Of a DNA stretch of 64,000 nucleotides, positions 34,500-46,562 are shown piece by piece; position 1 is the stretch's first letter; every line of letters begins with the position of its first letter. The notes beneath the pieces were generated by a model. It saw only the letters and a program-made list of their open reading frames with translations. It did no database searches and had not been told where the DNA came from. Origin of the DNA: Alisma plantago-aquatica (Eukaryota > Streptophyta > Magnoliopsida > Alismatales > Alismataceae); contig OY856411.1 of assembly GCA_963693085.1 (NCBI GenBank), forward strand, positions 70,910,001 through 70,974,000. Reading direction: 5' to 3'. The translations under genes were made by a program, and so were the position numbers.

Positions 34500-36430
34500 A
34501 TGTACAGAGAGTCAATCATATGATGATTGCACTGAGGCGTCATGTACTAATTTGATAATAATAAAGGTAATTTTGTCTATTACTTTTGTCTCAATCATGA
34601 GATGATGACACAAACATGGTAGATGTCTAAAGAATGATGTTACTCGATGACGTATGTCTTCAGGTTGAGGACATAAACAATGTGATCATATATATGATAT
34701 GAGTATATACATTCTTGTTATGTCCCTCAGATATTATTGTGGAAGCAAAATAGACGACAATAATACATAAGACTTGAATGTGCGTTGACTGATGATTGAG
34801 TCTCATTAGTCATGATATTGAATATCAAGTCAAATACATGGGTACATGTTAGGGAACAGTTTACCGGACAAGCCCACTTTGAGAGTGATACATGGAAACC
34901 ATGGAATGGTAGTTAGAATCAGCTCTCAAAGTGATAGTGGTGATTGTGATTCTTGGACCTGAAGTTACTACACTCATCACATGTCGCTCGATGAACTTTA
35001 ACACCATCCGATGTGACCTTGAATAAGGGTGGCCATAAAGGTGGTGCTTGGGTATGTTGTGACACATGGGGATCGAATGTGAGTGATGTAGATGGAATTT
35101 GTCCCTCCTATAGGAGTTGATATCCTGGCCACTTGATAAGCGAGACTGAGAAACATATGGTCATATACTCATTTGAGTGAATATGTGATATGTGTACTCA
35201 CATGCATCTCATACAGTCTGATCTAGTTCAAGGAACATAGATTGAGTGTTAAGAGGATGACAATTCCATATTCAATATGGATATCAGTGACAAAAGAACA
35301 ATATGATCACGGTAACAATGATCATAGATGTAGGTTGAAGTTGTTTTCCAACTTTCTAATTACTTGGGTAGCAATGAAGTATTGCTAGATACAACTCATT
35401 GCTTATGATGTCATAATCTAATTATGGACATTCATTGCCAGCGTAATTTTGAGACCTATAGGGTGCGCATAGCCGCTCATTGCTTATGATGTCATAATCT
35501 GGTTATGGACATACATTGTCAATGTAATTTGAGACATATAGGGTCACGCGCATAGGATGCACCTAGAATAGGATTTTACTCATGGATAAGATTTAAATTG
35601 GTTACTAAAGTGTTTAGCTAATCAACTTAAACAACACTGGTTGTTAGTTGGCTGATTAGAGTGTCCAGTCGACCGACTAGAGCGTACTGACACTGGTCGA
35701 TGGAACCAATCAGTCGACCGAATTGTCCAATTGACCGACTAAAAGGAATTGTCAAGGGATTGTCAAAATATCCAATCGACTGATTGGAAGGTCCAATCGA
35801 CAGACTAGATGGCCAATAGGACTGGGAGCAATTGATGTTGACGTAATGAAGTGCATTAATCATCGCATTGAAAGTCAATATGTTTGCAAATAGGAAAGCA
35901 AGCCAATAGATCTAATGGTGTGCCAGTCGACCGACTGGTTATTAGCACCAGTCGTCAAGCCATGAGATTTGACCCCTCGTATCCTCAGGTTTTTGGAAAC
36001 CCTAGCCCATCCACTCCTATATGAAGGGGGTGGCCAAGGCTCTTAACACTCTTGTATGACAAGACTCCTTATCTCACCGTTGTGGTAATGTGAGAGCCAG
36101 AGGCATCTTACCCATAAAAGGAAGAGATAGTCAAGGGGAAAAAGTCGATGCTAGCACATTGACAATACGGAGGAACAACTCATTATGTTGGCTCTGGAAG
36201 CGCGACGTGGGGTTCCCGGTGGTCCAAGTGGACTATATAGAGGCGTGGAGGCTCTCGCCACTATGCTAGGTTAACGTCATCAACCACCATGTGTGGTGTT
36301 ACACCACGAGGCCGCCAACGACTACTACCCAGGTGTTGCTTGAGAAAGAAGCACACTCTGCAAGGATTATCAGCGGATTTGCTCCAAGACCAGGTATATG
36401 CCTTGCATCCTTTTTCCGGTTTCATAGCTG
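34500..36430. mobile_element. Possible solo LTR or LTR-rich retrotransposon remnant
   Basis: The stretch has LTR-like features: repeated CRGTCGACCGACT words (35,640-35,950), an ~80-bp direct tandem repeat from TCATTGCTTATGATGTCATA at about 35,398 and 35,478, and a CTCCTATATGAAGGGGG region followed by GC-rich leader-like DNA. No gag or pol and no closed ends or duplication were found, so boundaries are approximate. Confidence 0.35.
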
Positions 36431-36566
36431 TTGACACGATCTATTGGTTATAGGGAATATGGCAAGAAAAAAATTTGTTATGTTGCCATCTTTGATGCCA
36501 TATTTCCCTCTTGTGTGTATAGACCATATAATCAAAATTAATTCAGTGCAAGATATGAGAATATTG

Positions 36567-36619
<53 letters not shown>

Positions 36620-36620
<1 letters not shown>

Positions 36621-37011
36621 TCAGGCTAGAATACACTCGAGTGTATTCAGAGCAGAATACACTCAAGTAGTTTTTCATGATCCAATGTTTTTTCAAAAAT
36701 CTAATCCGTTGATCTTCTTAAACATCTTGTGAATAGCTCATATACAAAATTTGAGCACATTTGGACATTTATAGGTCATGTTATAAAGACAGCAAAAATT
36801 ATGCATTTCAAATTAGCTTCGTGCGTCGATTTTGTTGCCCTCGGATGAGTGACTTACACTCATCCAAATGGGCTCAAAATTTGTATATAGCCTAATTATA
36901 GTATGACAATGAAGACCAATGGTTTACATTTTTCAAAAAAAAAGTCTTGATATACAAACACACTTGAGTGTATTCATGTGATCTGTACACTCGAGTGTAT
37001 TCTATCCTGAC
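36620..37011 (-). mobile_element. MITE copy D (392 bp), inverted
   Basis: Same family as copies A-C but in opposite orientation. It begins GTCAGGCTAGAATACACTCG after (TA)n(GA)n and ends TATCCTGAC before (TC)n(TA)n. The microsatellite context is the same. Confidence 0.85.
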
Positions 37012-37027
37012 TCTCTCTCTCTCTCTC

Positions 37028-37058
<31 letters not shown>

Positions 37059-37855
37059 TACATTATCAAAATCTTCATACACAACTGTTCCTATGGGGAA
37101 TCTGATTACATGATTTATACATATATATAATTTTATGTAATAGCATGTTCTTATATCTTGCATTGAATTGAATAATTCATCATAAATTCTGATTTTTTGG
37201 GACTTTTTTAAGAAAAGTTAATGAAATCATATACCGCAAAATTTATGGTAGGTACGTGAATTTCTATATTGGGGTATCAGTTGAAAACAAAACTTTGACT
37301 AATATCATGCCATTTTTATCAAAATCATAAACCATGGGCACTGACTCAAACTCCAAATAAAGTGTAGCCAAATATCTTATTAAACTTTCCCCCTTACCAA
37401 CCATCATGAATAGTGTCATTATCTTTAAGTGAAACATAAGGAAGTGGGTTTCTAATAGAGAGTAGGTAATGCCTCAATGCCAACTAGGCCTAAGTCCTCT
37501 ATAAAAAAATCAATAGTATATAGCAAAGGGTCTGCACTGACGAACAATGTGTTGAATTACATAAATAATAGCCATCCGATTAAGAAACATCATGACAGTT
37601 TTAGATATTATATAGGAACATTTTTTGTCAATTGATTTTCCACTAGAGAATCTACATGCATGTACACACAACATCAATGTTGACAATACCAGCATGGCTT
37701 CTCAAATTGCATAATAAAGATGGAGACATCCCACCTGCTAGAGTAAACGAGCCTCGCCTAACGGAGCTTAATAGTGGTACCACAAATCTCAGTTTGTTCA
37801 TCTTTATTACACATGGGGTCCTCTTTGTAATTTTTTTTTTTTTTGGGGGGGGGGG
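37012..37855. other. No gene; left flank of the gypsy element
   Basis: AT-rich. It contains the diverged copy of the 34.1-kb repeat (37,125-37,290) and ends in a T14/G10 homopolymer run directly at the gypsy LTR. Confidence 0.5.
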
Positions 37856-39640
37856 TGATAACACCCATTAAATGGTTGCTAGAGTCTATACTTTACTATC
37901 AAAGCTGCCTCCAAACCTGACTTCCTCTCCATTTTATCCTATTTTTGTATAGAAATAACCCCCACTATGCTCCTGAAAATATTTCATATCTTTTGCAGAA
38001 GTTTCTCTTCCTTTCCAAAGAAAAGAATCTTAATGGGCCCTTCCTAACCAATCAGCAACAACTGACTTGCCCCGACCCAGTAAGCAACGCGGGGCGACAC
38101 GCCCCTTACCCGTCACAGTTGCCGCCCGATACGGCAGCAACCCAGCACAGGCGTGTCGTGCGGAAGCTCTGAAGGACAAAAAGCGGTTACCCGACAAGGA
38201 GCCTTGCCCGCCACGATCCGTCAACCGACGGAGTCGATGACGCGACATGGCCACCTCCCGGTGCAACAGTCCGCTAGAGTTCTACCCGACACGATCAAAC
38301 GCGACTTACTCACAACAGGAGCCGCAACCCCCCAGTAGTTGTCTATAAATAGCAGCTACAGGACTTCGATGGGACGGGTCAGAACCCTAGAAGAGCTAAC
38401 TTCGAGAGCAAAAGGAGCTAGAGTTCCCAGGCGTGCCGAGCGATACTAGGTGAGCACACCCCCAACCCGAGAGGGACGGGAGGAGTTCACCTAGTACTCG
38501 TCCTGGTAGCCGCGGCAGCACGATACGACCATCAAGGCCACTCTAATGAGCTGGCCGCTAGCTGGGTCTAAACCCGAGACGGTCTTCCCAACCATGCCCG
38601 ACACGAGATCCCGAGAACCTAAGAGGAAGCTAACCTGACACGACACCGAACCCGGTATGGCCTACCCGTCACGGTATGTCGCCCGAGAGGGCCGGCCGCC
38701 CGACACGGCCATATCGGGAAGGGATTCCTTGCCCGATACGCCCTTACCCGCCGCGGTTCGCGACCCGACACGGTTAAGAACCCGACACGGGCGTATCCCG
38801 CTGGGGCTGCTACCCGGTACCGGGTTAGCTTCACCTTAGGGGTTTGTTGTTGTGTATGTTGACCCCCTACATCAAGGAGGCCGATATCTATCTTTCCTTT
38901 TCCAGCAATTTATTTTTATTGCATTGTAACTAAACCTTTATGTGCTTATGAAGGTTGTGGAGTTTATCTCATCGTGTTCTGTGTATGGCTCCTTTTTGTT
39001 GGATAATCTCTTTATAGCATCTAAGCTCTAGTCTCTTCTGTTTGGATCGCGCTTTTGACTAGCTATCGAATCGCGTTTCCCGTTTTGACTCTCTTGAGAG
39101 AGGGATGTCATAACTCTAGAGTTTGGTCCGGTTTGGGTGTACGAGAGTACCCAGGATCGGGGTTGCCCCGGTATACCTTTCCACCCTAGTCTATGTTCAG
39201 TACTCTTGACAGAGAGAATTAGTGCATAGCTAGGGGCATTCCCTTTGAGAGAAAAGGGTGCAGGATGTATTCCACTGCCGCTTGTTATGTCTAAGTTTTC
39301 CTCCTTCGTGCTTTACTCCGGCATTAGTTTTATCTCCTCGATTTCCAGTACGCAAAACCCTTATAAAAATTGCTAAACCTTAAAACTTTAATTCTTCTGG
39401 TAACTCCCCTTGGAGATAGGCTTTTTGTTTATCAAAATCTTATCCTTCGACCTTTTGATGTGCTTAGACAAGCAAAACTTGAGTTCCGAAGCGTCGTTCT
39501 TCCTATCCCTGTGTTCGACCCCGAACTACTTTGACCCTATGCTAGTTGCAGGCGTCTTAAATATTCGGGTATTATAAATTTCTAAAAGTCTGATAACCTA
39601 GACATGACTCCATTCTTGGACCCACGTTTAAGGCTCGTCA
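37856..39640 (+). repeat. 5' LTR of the gypsy element
   Basis: 1,785 bp. U3 is rich in CCCGACACGG/CCCGATACGG words. A TATA box TATAAATA lies at about 38,343. Compared with the 3' LTR it lacks ~90 bp (around 38,315) and has a 17-bp local duplication near 38,780. Confidence 0.92.
38343..38351 (+). promoter_or_regulatory. TATA box of the gypsy 5' LTR
   Basis: TATAAATAG in GC-rich context at the end of U3. The same box occurs in the 3' LTR at about 54,504. Confidence 0.65.
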
Positions 39641-39646
39641 ACTTTT

Positions 39647-39664
39647 TGGCGCCGTTGTTGGGGA
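39647..39664 (+). other. Primer binding site, Asp tRNA
   Basis: TGGCGCCGTTGTTGGGGA starts 6 bases after the LTR. It pairs with the 3' end of plant tRNA-Asp except for a two-base TT in place of CC. Confidence 0.85.
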
Positions 39665-39850
39665 TAGGCAATGAAAACCGTTCTACGAGCTCGAGTTTTG
39701 CTTGCACTTTGCTAAAAACCTTGTACATATGCATATAATACTGCACATATCTATTGCACGTAGTTTGTACAACATACCAATACCTTTACGCTTTTCTTTC
39801 TTTCCAAGTACTCTCTCACCTTTTTGAGCCATCTTCGCCCCCAACAAGTC

Positions 39851-41129
39851 ATGGCTGACCAAGCTCCTGAAGCTCGCTCTCTGCGCTCGTTTGTCCATGT
39901 TCGGGAAAATGAAGAGAGAAATCCAGTTGTGGTGCAACCCCTCAACGTTACCAACTTTGAGTTGAAGCCTTCTTTCCTCCAGCTGCTACAGCATAACCGA
40001 TTTTGCGGGAATACTTCTGAAGAAAACCCGTACAACCATCTAACAACTTTTAAAAGGACCTGCAACACCTTCAAGATCAATAGGGTCCCGATAGCACACA
40101 TCTACATCCAGTGCTTCCCTTTCTCTCTGAGAGACAAGGCATTGGAGTGGTACACGAGTCTGCAAGACGGGAGTCTTTCTGATTGGGAGCATCTCGCTAA
40201 CGCGTTCATCGCCAAGTTCTTCCCCATTGAAAGAACAATCAAGTGTCAAAACAAGATTACGAGGTATTCATAGAAACTTTCAGAGAATCTACACGAGACC
40301 TGGGAGAGGTTTCTAAGCTACCAGCGGGAGTGCCCGCATCATGGCTTTTCCGAACCCAAGCTGATCACCACATTCTATAATGGGGTGTGCCCTGCGGAGA
40401 GGAAATCTCTAATGCTGCAGCTGGCAGCGACTTCTTAGGGCTCAGTGCTCAGAGGGTCAGGTAAATCATTGATAATATGGCCACGAATCAACAAGACAGT
40501 GAGTATGACCGGGAAGCTATAAGCCACACCACCCCGGGAGAGCCCAAGGCGATGGAAGCCCTTGCGGCTAAGCTAGACAGAATAGTGACCGATGTCCAGA
40601 CCCTAAAGGAGCAGGGGTATAAAGGAAAAGTTTGACAGGAAGTTGTGAGAAGCTGTGTCACTTGTGGAGAGCCAGACCATCTGTCTGGTTTTTGCCCACA
40701 CACAGCCGTTCAAGGATATCTCGATGAGGACACTACGGAAAACGTCAGTTACGTCCAGTACAGATGCCCTGATCACCTTGGTTTCTCTTACGGGAATACC
40801 AGTGCTGCTGAGAACTCTCATCAGCTGGTGAGCGGAAATCCTTCGGGAGGACCTTCGAACCAGCAACGTCAGGCAGGATTCCAGCAGCAACGGACTTTCC
40901 AACAGAACCAGCCGTAAAGACCGTCTATGATGACGGAGTTGATGTCCTTCGCCAAAAAGCAAAATGAACTTAATGAGAAGATGCATAAAAGCTCTGTGGA
41001 CAGCACGGCCCTGCTTAAGCTAATGCAGCAGCAGATGGGGGGATTCTCAGCCCAAATTGAGGAGCTCCAGCAACACAATAAACAGATCGACCAACAGCTG
41101 GCGAGCCTCCCCCAGAGCATTAATCATTA
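39851..41129 (+). pseudogene. Gypsy gag (capsid and zinc knuckle), multiple stops
   Basis: MADQAPEARSLRSFVHVREN opens the frame 187 bases after the primer site. The capsid part shows gypsy/Athila gag landmarks: FELKPSFLQLLQHNRFCG, EENPYNHLTTFKRTCNTFK, FPFSLRDKALEWYTSLQDG, LANAFIAKFFP. A TAG ends this frame at about 40,271. Homology continues past it (WERFLSYQRECPHHGF, FYNGVCPAERKSLMLQL) with further stops and a frame change. A complete CCHC knuckle CVTCGEPDHLSGFC is at about 40,654. A Gln-rich coiled segment (FAKKQNELNEKMHKSS, QQHNKQIDQQL) follows at 40,950-41,120. The protein would form the particle and bind RNA; this copy cannot be translated intact. Confidence 0.87.
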
Positions 41130-41187
41130 AGTAGGGTATTTCCCATCCAACACTGAGGCGAATCCGCGAGGACATGAGACTGCAAAA

Positions 41188-42613
41188 ATGGATGTCCTAA
41201 GGTCAGGTACCATAGTACAACTAGCCATGGAAAAGGAAGCAACACCGACGACAGCACCTGCCAAAGAAGCTAGTCCAGAAGAGGTTGAAGAGGAAGTCCC
41301 AGCAAAGTCAAGGAGAGTGACCAAGGAAAAAAGCAACAACGTCTCTTTTAAAGAGTATCCTGATAAGTACGCACCCTGCGTACCGTTCCCCCATAAGCTG
41401 GTGAAAGCCCAGTTGAAAAAGAGATATGAAAAGTTTATGTCCGCGATAAAGAAATTGCACATTGGCATCCTTTTTTTGGATGTCATGGAAAAAATGCCTA
41501 CTTACGCCAAGTTTCTTAAAGATCTTATTTCAAGGAAGAAGAGAGGTGAAGATGTGGAGACCGTAAAGGTAGCGCAGATGTCCAACTCCTTCGTCAAAGC
41601 AAGTATGCCGACAAAGAAAAAGGATCATGGGGCCTTTGTCATCCCCTTTCAAATCGGGGATAACATAACCCGTAAAGGTCTAGCAGACCTAGGGTCAAGC
41701 ATCAGCTTGATGCCCTTGTCCCTTGCTAAGAGGATTGGGCTTACTGATATGTCAAGCACGAACATGAGAATCCAACTCGCCAATCACACCTTTACCAGGC
41801 CAGTAGGCGTAGTGGAGGATGTACCCATTTGAGTCGGGCGTTTCTTCATTCCATGTGACATAGTTTTGATTGATACCAAAGAAGATCCCAGCTGCCCTAT
41901 TATCTTTGGGCGACCTTTCCTAGCGACCGGTCGAGCCCTCATCGACGTAGAGGCAGAAATGATTACGATCCAGGTTGGAGGAGATCATTTCGACTTCAGC
42001 ATTAGAGATTGTATGAAAGTTCCTTCGTTCCTTGAATCCTCTTATTTTGTTGAGAGTTACGAACAGCTATGCAATGAAGTAAGGGAAAAGAAGGTCATGG
42101 TAGACCCGCTTATGCGCGCCTTGTCTGGCGAGGCACAAGAGGTCGAAGATCCAGAGGTCAAAGAACTGTTGGCCTTGCTGGAAGTTGAAGGATCGTCCGA
42201 AGAGGAAAATCATGTGGAAACAATCATGTACACCGCTCTCCGAAAAGAACCTGCCAGTGAACTAGAGAACGAAACCCCGCCTGATTTGAAAGTTAGGCCA
42301 AGAGGCTTGGAATACCGCTTTTTAGATAAAGAGAAAATGAATCCGGTAATCATCAACTCAGAGTTGACTGACAGCCAAAAAGATCAGTTGCTTGAAGAGT
42401 TAAGGCTACGGAGAAAGGCCCTAGGTTACTCTATAAGAGACCTACGGGGGATCAGCCCTTCTGTGTGTATGCACAGGATCCATCTAGAAGAGGACTCCAG
42501 GCCGTATGCCCAGCCACAGAGAAAGATGAATAAGAAGCTTTGTGAAGTTGTTAGTAAAGAAGTCGTAAAGCTCCGAGATGTAGGAATAATCTACACTATC
42601 AGCGATAGCACGT
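41188..42613 (+). pseudogene. Gypsy protease region and pol N-terminal linker
   Basis: An acidic linker (AKEASPEEVEEEVPAKSRR) leads to the Athila-type conserved stretch SFKEYPDKYAPCVPFPHKL. The retropepsin-like site follows as LADLGSSISLMPLSLAKRIG, with the catalytic Asp in ADLGSS and a usual Ala or Thr replaced by Ser. A TGA at 41830-41832 interrupts after VVEDVPI. The same frame goes on with IIFGRPFLATGRALID (the protease flap-to-helix region) and a 200-residue acidic linker to the start of RT (AQPQRKMNKKLCEVVSKEVV, then ISDSTW). Coding is then cut by the hAT element at 42,622. Confidence 0.87.
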
Positions 42614-42621
42614 GGGTAAGC

Positions 42622-43527
42622 CTAGGTTGTTAAGGCAGCTAGGAGCTCAATTTTTCTACAGTAACGCCTAGTAAGCCTAGGCACCTAGGCGCCCGCCTAG
42701 GCGTTTCTAGGCGTTTTGAACAGATGGAAAAATCTGCTGTCTTGTAGATATATTGTAGATATATAAATCCTAAATTGAGTAATACATTAAACTGTATTAA
42801 ACTGTAAACTACACAAGAACAGAGTACAGACTGGACAGCCCTATATCCAGAAATCTATTATGCATTGCCAGTAATAAACCAGAAAATAGATAGAACTGAA
42901 AGTCTGAAAAGATGCCCAAAATTGGTGGAGAATAGAAGTTGAACTTGATACATCAATAAAATATGAAAGCACAAATCAGATTAGTAATTTATAACCACAT
43001 GTCTAATTGTCTATAGGTATATAACTAATGTAATAAGACAGCCTTAGCTAACAATAATCAATAATGAAATTCAAGATCATTTCTTAAGTGTTAGCTATAT
43101 CATCGGATTCATCTTTGTCTTCATCTTCATCATAATGATATGACTCATTTGTTTGATTATCTTCTTCTTCAACTTCCTTGTATTAGCGGTTGGGCTGGGT
43201 GGTTAGAATTGTTAGATTAGGGTATTATTTTATAGAGGGTCTCGGTTGAATTGAACGATTCACATTCCATTTAGAATAATATTAATGTTAGTTTTAATTA
43301 AAAATATATTTAAAATAGGATTCCATTTTGTGCTTTAATTAAATTCAACCAATTAATGGGCCTTTAATTGGGCCGACGCATTGGGCCGACGCCTTGGCGG
43401 CTCGCCTAGCCCGCCTTGGCCGCCTAGCCCGCCTGGCCGCCTAGATTTGTAGTGGATTCCTGGGCGCCTGAAATTTCAGGGCCAATGGCCCGCCCAGCCC
43501 GCCTAGGCGCCCGCCCTGACAACACTG
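42622..43527. mobile_element. Non-autonomous hAT element (906 bp) inserted in gypsy RT
   Basis: A perfect 8-bp duplication GGGTAAGC occupies 42614-42621 and 43528-43535. The right end GCCCTGACAACACTG is the inverse of CAGTGTTGTCAGGGC; the left end CTAGGTTGTTAAGGC is a diverged copy (10 of 15). Subterminal CGCCTAGGCGCC/GGCGCCCGCC words recur at both ends. It has no coding capacity. The gypsy frame before it (ISDSTW) and after it (VSPIQVVPKKGG) are in register once the insert and one duplication are discounted. Confidence 0.92.
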
Positions 43528-43535
43528 GGGTAAGC

Positions 43536-44602
43536 CCCATTCAAGTCGTCCCAAAGAAAGGAGGTAAACGTTGGTCAAAGGAGATAACGGAGTCGAGGTC
43601 ACTACCAAGATGGTGACCGACTGGCGGATGTGTATCGACTACCGACAGCTCAACACCGCCACCCGCAAGGACCATTTCCCACTCCTATTCATTGATTAGA
43701 TGTTGGAGCACCTGGCCCATCACTCCTACTTTTGTTGGTTGGATGGGTACTCAGGGTCCTATCAGATCCCTACTCACCCCGACGACCAGGATAAGACCAC
43801 ATTTACTTGCGTCTACGGAACCTTTGCTTTCAGGAGAATGCCCTTCGGGCTTTGCAATGCACCGGCCACCTTCCAGCGATATATGAACGATATCTTCGCC
43901 GATTTTCTTGAAGACAAGATGGAAGTCTTTATGGATGACTTCAGTGTTTATGGCTACTCCATCGATGATTGCCTGAATAACTTATCTCTAGTGATGAAAA
44001 GATGTGAAGAGCAGAGTCTTACCCTTAATTGGGAGAAGTGTCACTTTATGGTGCAAGAAGGAATAGTCGTAGGACACAAGGTGTCCAGCAAAGGTATTGA
44101 GGTCGACTCATCCAAGGTCGAGGCAATTTCCAAGCTTCCTCCTCCCACATCAGTTACAGGTATCCGAAGCTTCCTAGGTCATGCCGGTTACTATCGGCGG
44201 TTTATTAAAGATTTCTCGAAGATCGCCAAACCCCTTTCCAATTTGTTGATGAAAGACGTGAAATTTGATTTCACGGATGAGTGCATGAAAGCGTTCTCCA
44301 CTCTGAAGGATGCTTTAGTATCCGCACCCATTCTCCAGTCCCCCGACTGGAATCTTCCTTTCGAGCTCATGTGCGACGCCAGTGACTTTGCTATAGGTGC
44401 AGTTCTTGGCCAAAAGAAAGATAAAAAGCATCACGTGATCTTTTGCGCAAGTAAGACCCTAGATGAGGCACAGCTGAATTACACTACTACTGAGAAGGAG
44501 ATGTTGGCCATTGTATATGCTTTTGACAAGTTTTGGTCCTACCTCGTGGGCTCTAAGGAGATAGTTCACACCAACCACAGGGCCATCAAGTACTTAATGT
44601 AA
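43536..44602 (+). pseudogene. Gypsy reverse transcriptase and RNase H N-part
   Basis: After the hAT insert the RT resumes with PIQVVPKKGG. It then suffers a small deletion and frameshift at about 43,560-43,610 and continues with TDWRMCIDYRQLNTATRKDH. A TAG is at 43697-43699. Beyond it are DGYSGSYQIP (RT motif A), FRRMPFGLCNAPATFQRYM (motif B) and the catalytic FMDDFSVYG (motif C, both Asp intact). Then come RSFLGHAGYYRRFIKDFSKI and RNase H motifs MCDASDFAIGAVLGQ, YTTTEKEMLAIVYAFDKF and VHTNHRAIKYLM, where the usual TDH is TNH. The frame ends in TAA at 44600-44602. Confidence 0.92.
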
Positions 44603-45300
44603 AAGAAAGATGTGAAGCCTCGACTGTTGCGTTGGGCATTGCTGTTGCAAGAATTTGATCATTAGATCATAGATAAGAAAGGTTCTGAGAACGTGGTCGC
44701 CGACCACCTTTCAAGGATCCGGGTGGAGGACGACCACCCACTGCCAATCTACGAAAGCTATGTCGATGAGTCTATCTATGTTGCCCAGTCGGCCGACCCT
44801 GAAGGATCATGGTATGCAGACTTCTACAATTACCTGGCCTGCAAACAACTACCCCCGGAAATGTTCTACAATCAGAAGAAGAAATTATTCTCTGATTTGA
44901 AGAACTATTACTGGGACGACCCTCTGTTGTTTAGGCGTTGTGCCGATGGGTTATACATAAGGTGCATACCCGAGGAAGAAGCCTCCAAGATCCTGTTTGA
45001 GTGTCACTCCTCTCCCTATGGAGGACACCTCGGAGGCGAAAGGACCGCCACCAAAGTACTCCAGTCAGGTTTTTATTGGCCGACTCTCTTCAAGGATACT
45101 CATGCTTATGTCAAGTCTTGCAATGAATGTCATAGAACCGGCAACATCTCCCGTAGAAATGAGATGTCGTTGTCTGAATGGATTGAGGTAGAGATCTTCG
45201 ATGTATGGGGACAGATTATATGGGACCCTTCCCCTCCCCTCATGGTTTTAAATACATTCTGGTTGCAGTTGATTACGTATCCAAATGGATAGAGGCTATA
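44603..45300 (+). pseudogene. Gypsy RNase H end and integrase N-part
   Basis: It continues the RT frame with PRLLRWALLLQEFD, a TAG, then GSENVVADHLSRI. The zinc-binding integrase head is visible as HSSPYGGHLGGERTATKVLQ followed by CNECHRTGN (HHCC type). An indel near 45,215 moves the frame to [14 protein letters not shown], which holds the first integrase Asp. The second hAT element starts directly after. Confidence 0.88.
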
Positions 45301-45308
45301 CCCACCAC

Positions 45309-46554
45309 CAAGGAATGAAGTTTCGCCCGTACCGCCGATATTTCGACCGAAATACCGGTACCGACGCGTACCGATACGGAAACATGCGTGCGTACCGATA
45401 GGATCGCAAATACCGATATACCGACATGTATACCGCCCATACCGCCATGTTTCGATGAATATGGTGCAAAATGCACTACTAACTTCACTGTACCGACCGA
45501 AACCGGCGGTATACCGATGGGTATACCGTTTTTTGCGAGAATGATTGTAGTTACTTAGTGGGAGGAGAAAAGAAGGTGCATTTGGATGATTTTTGGCGAT
45601 TGGAGCTAATACCAACCCAAATCAAGGTAATTATAGCTAATCTCTTTCATTTCTACAATTAGCAACCTCTCCATCTCTTTTTCCTACTTTTTTCTTCCAC
45701 TTTCACCTAAAAAAATTATTTTTTACCGCCAAAGCCTAATATTACTCCAATTATATATGTTTACGCGAACTATACATACATCTATAAGTATATTATATAG
45801 ATCTACAATATTATTACTAGATCTACCTACTTACAACACTCTTAATTACTATTATCATACAATCTGTCTAACATATTACAATTAGTATTGATATAATTAG
45901 TTACTTATTTATGTTTAGTGGAAGATGTTTTACTAAAGAGTAATGTGAATATAATACAAACGAGTATTATACACTTACACAGTATCGCACATGAATGAGC
46001 AACATGGAACTTCATATAATTTGCCAATAATGATGTGTGAGGAGCATGTGACTACATACAACCACCTTTATAGGATGTGCATGTCATGGCTGCAATATCT
46101 CAGTAATATCAACTCATTACTGTATGGAGAACCAGCGCGCCACTCAACATACAGCTGATGTGAGTTGTATGTAGATATGTTATTCATATGTTGTAAATTG
46201 TATATTATTGCATAATTGTGTGTATTTAAGTGTGTGGTTTGTGCTAGTAAAATTTCATATCTTAATTCCTTCATTTTGTCATCGAAATCCTTCATCGAAA
46301 TCCCAACGAAACAGGACAGATTCCTTACCTCCCCCATGATGGACCCCCCTCCCCCACACCCAACATAGAATTTTATTGCATAAAACGATGCATTTAGGTG
46401 TAGAGATTACACATGTAAAATTTCATAAATTAATTCGTTCATTTTGGCGTCGAAACGGCCAGGATTGCATCTGTCGGTATTTCCGTCGGTATACCGGTAA
46501 ATACCTATTTCCAAGCTGTCGAAACGGCGTCGGTATCGATCACCTCGTTCCTTG
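45309..46554. mobile_element. Non-autonomous hAT-like element (1,246 bp) inserted in integrase
   Basis: A perfect 8-bp duplication CCCACCAC occupies 45301-45308 and 46555-46562. The ends are CAAGGAATGAAGT and the inverted ACCTCGTTCCTTG. Subterminal regions are packed with TACCGATA/TTTCGACCGAAA palindromes. Insert plus duplication is 1,254 bp, a multiple of 3, so the integrase phase is kept across it. A 46.35-46.47 kb segment (GATGCATTTAGGTGTA, TTTTGGCGTCGAAAC) is shared, inverted, with the element at 61,039-61,422. Confidence 0.92.
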
Positions 46555-46562
46555 CCCACCAC

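Noticed and set aside
40040..40249. Opposite-strand open frames across the gypsy and copia coding regions
   Set aside because: They are shadows of the sense-strand gag and pol frames, with no independent motif.
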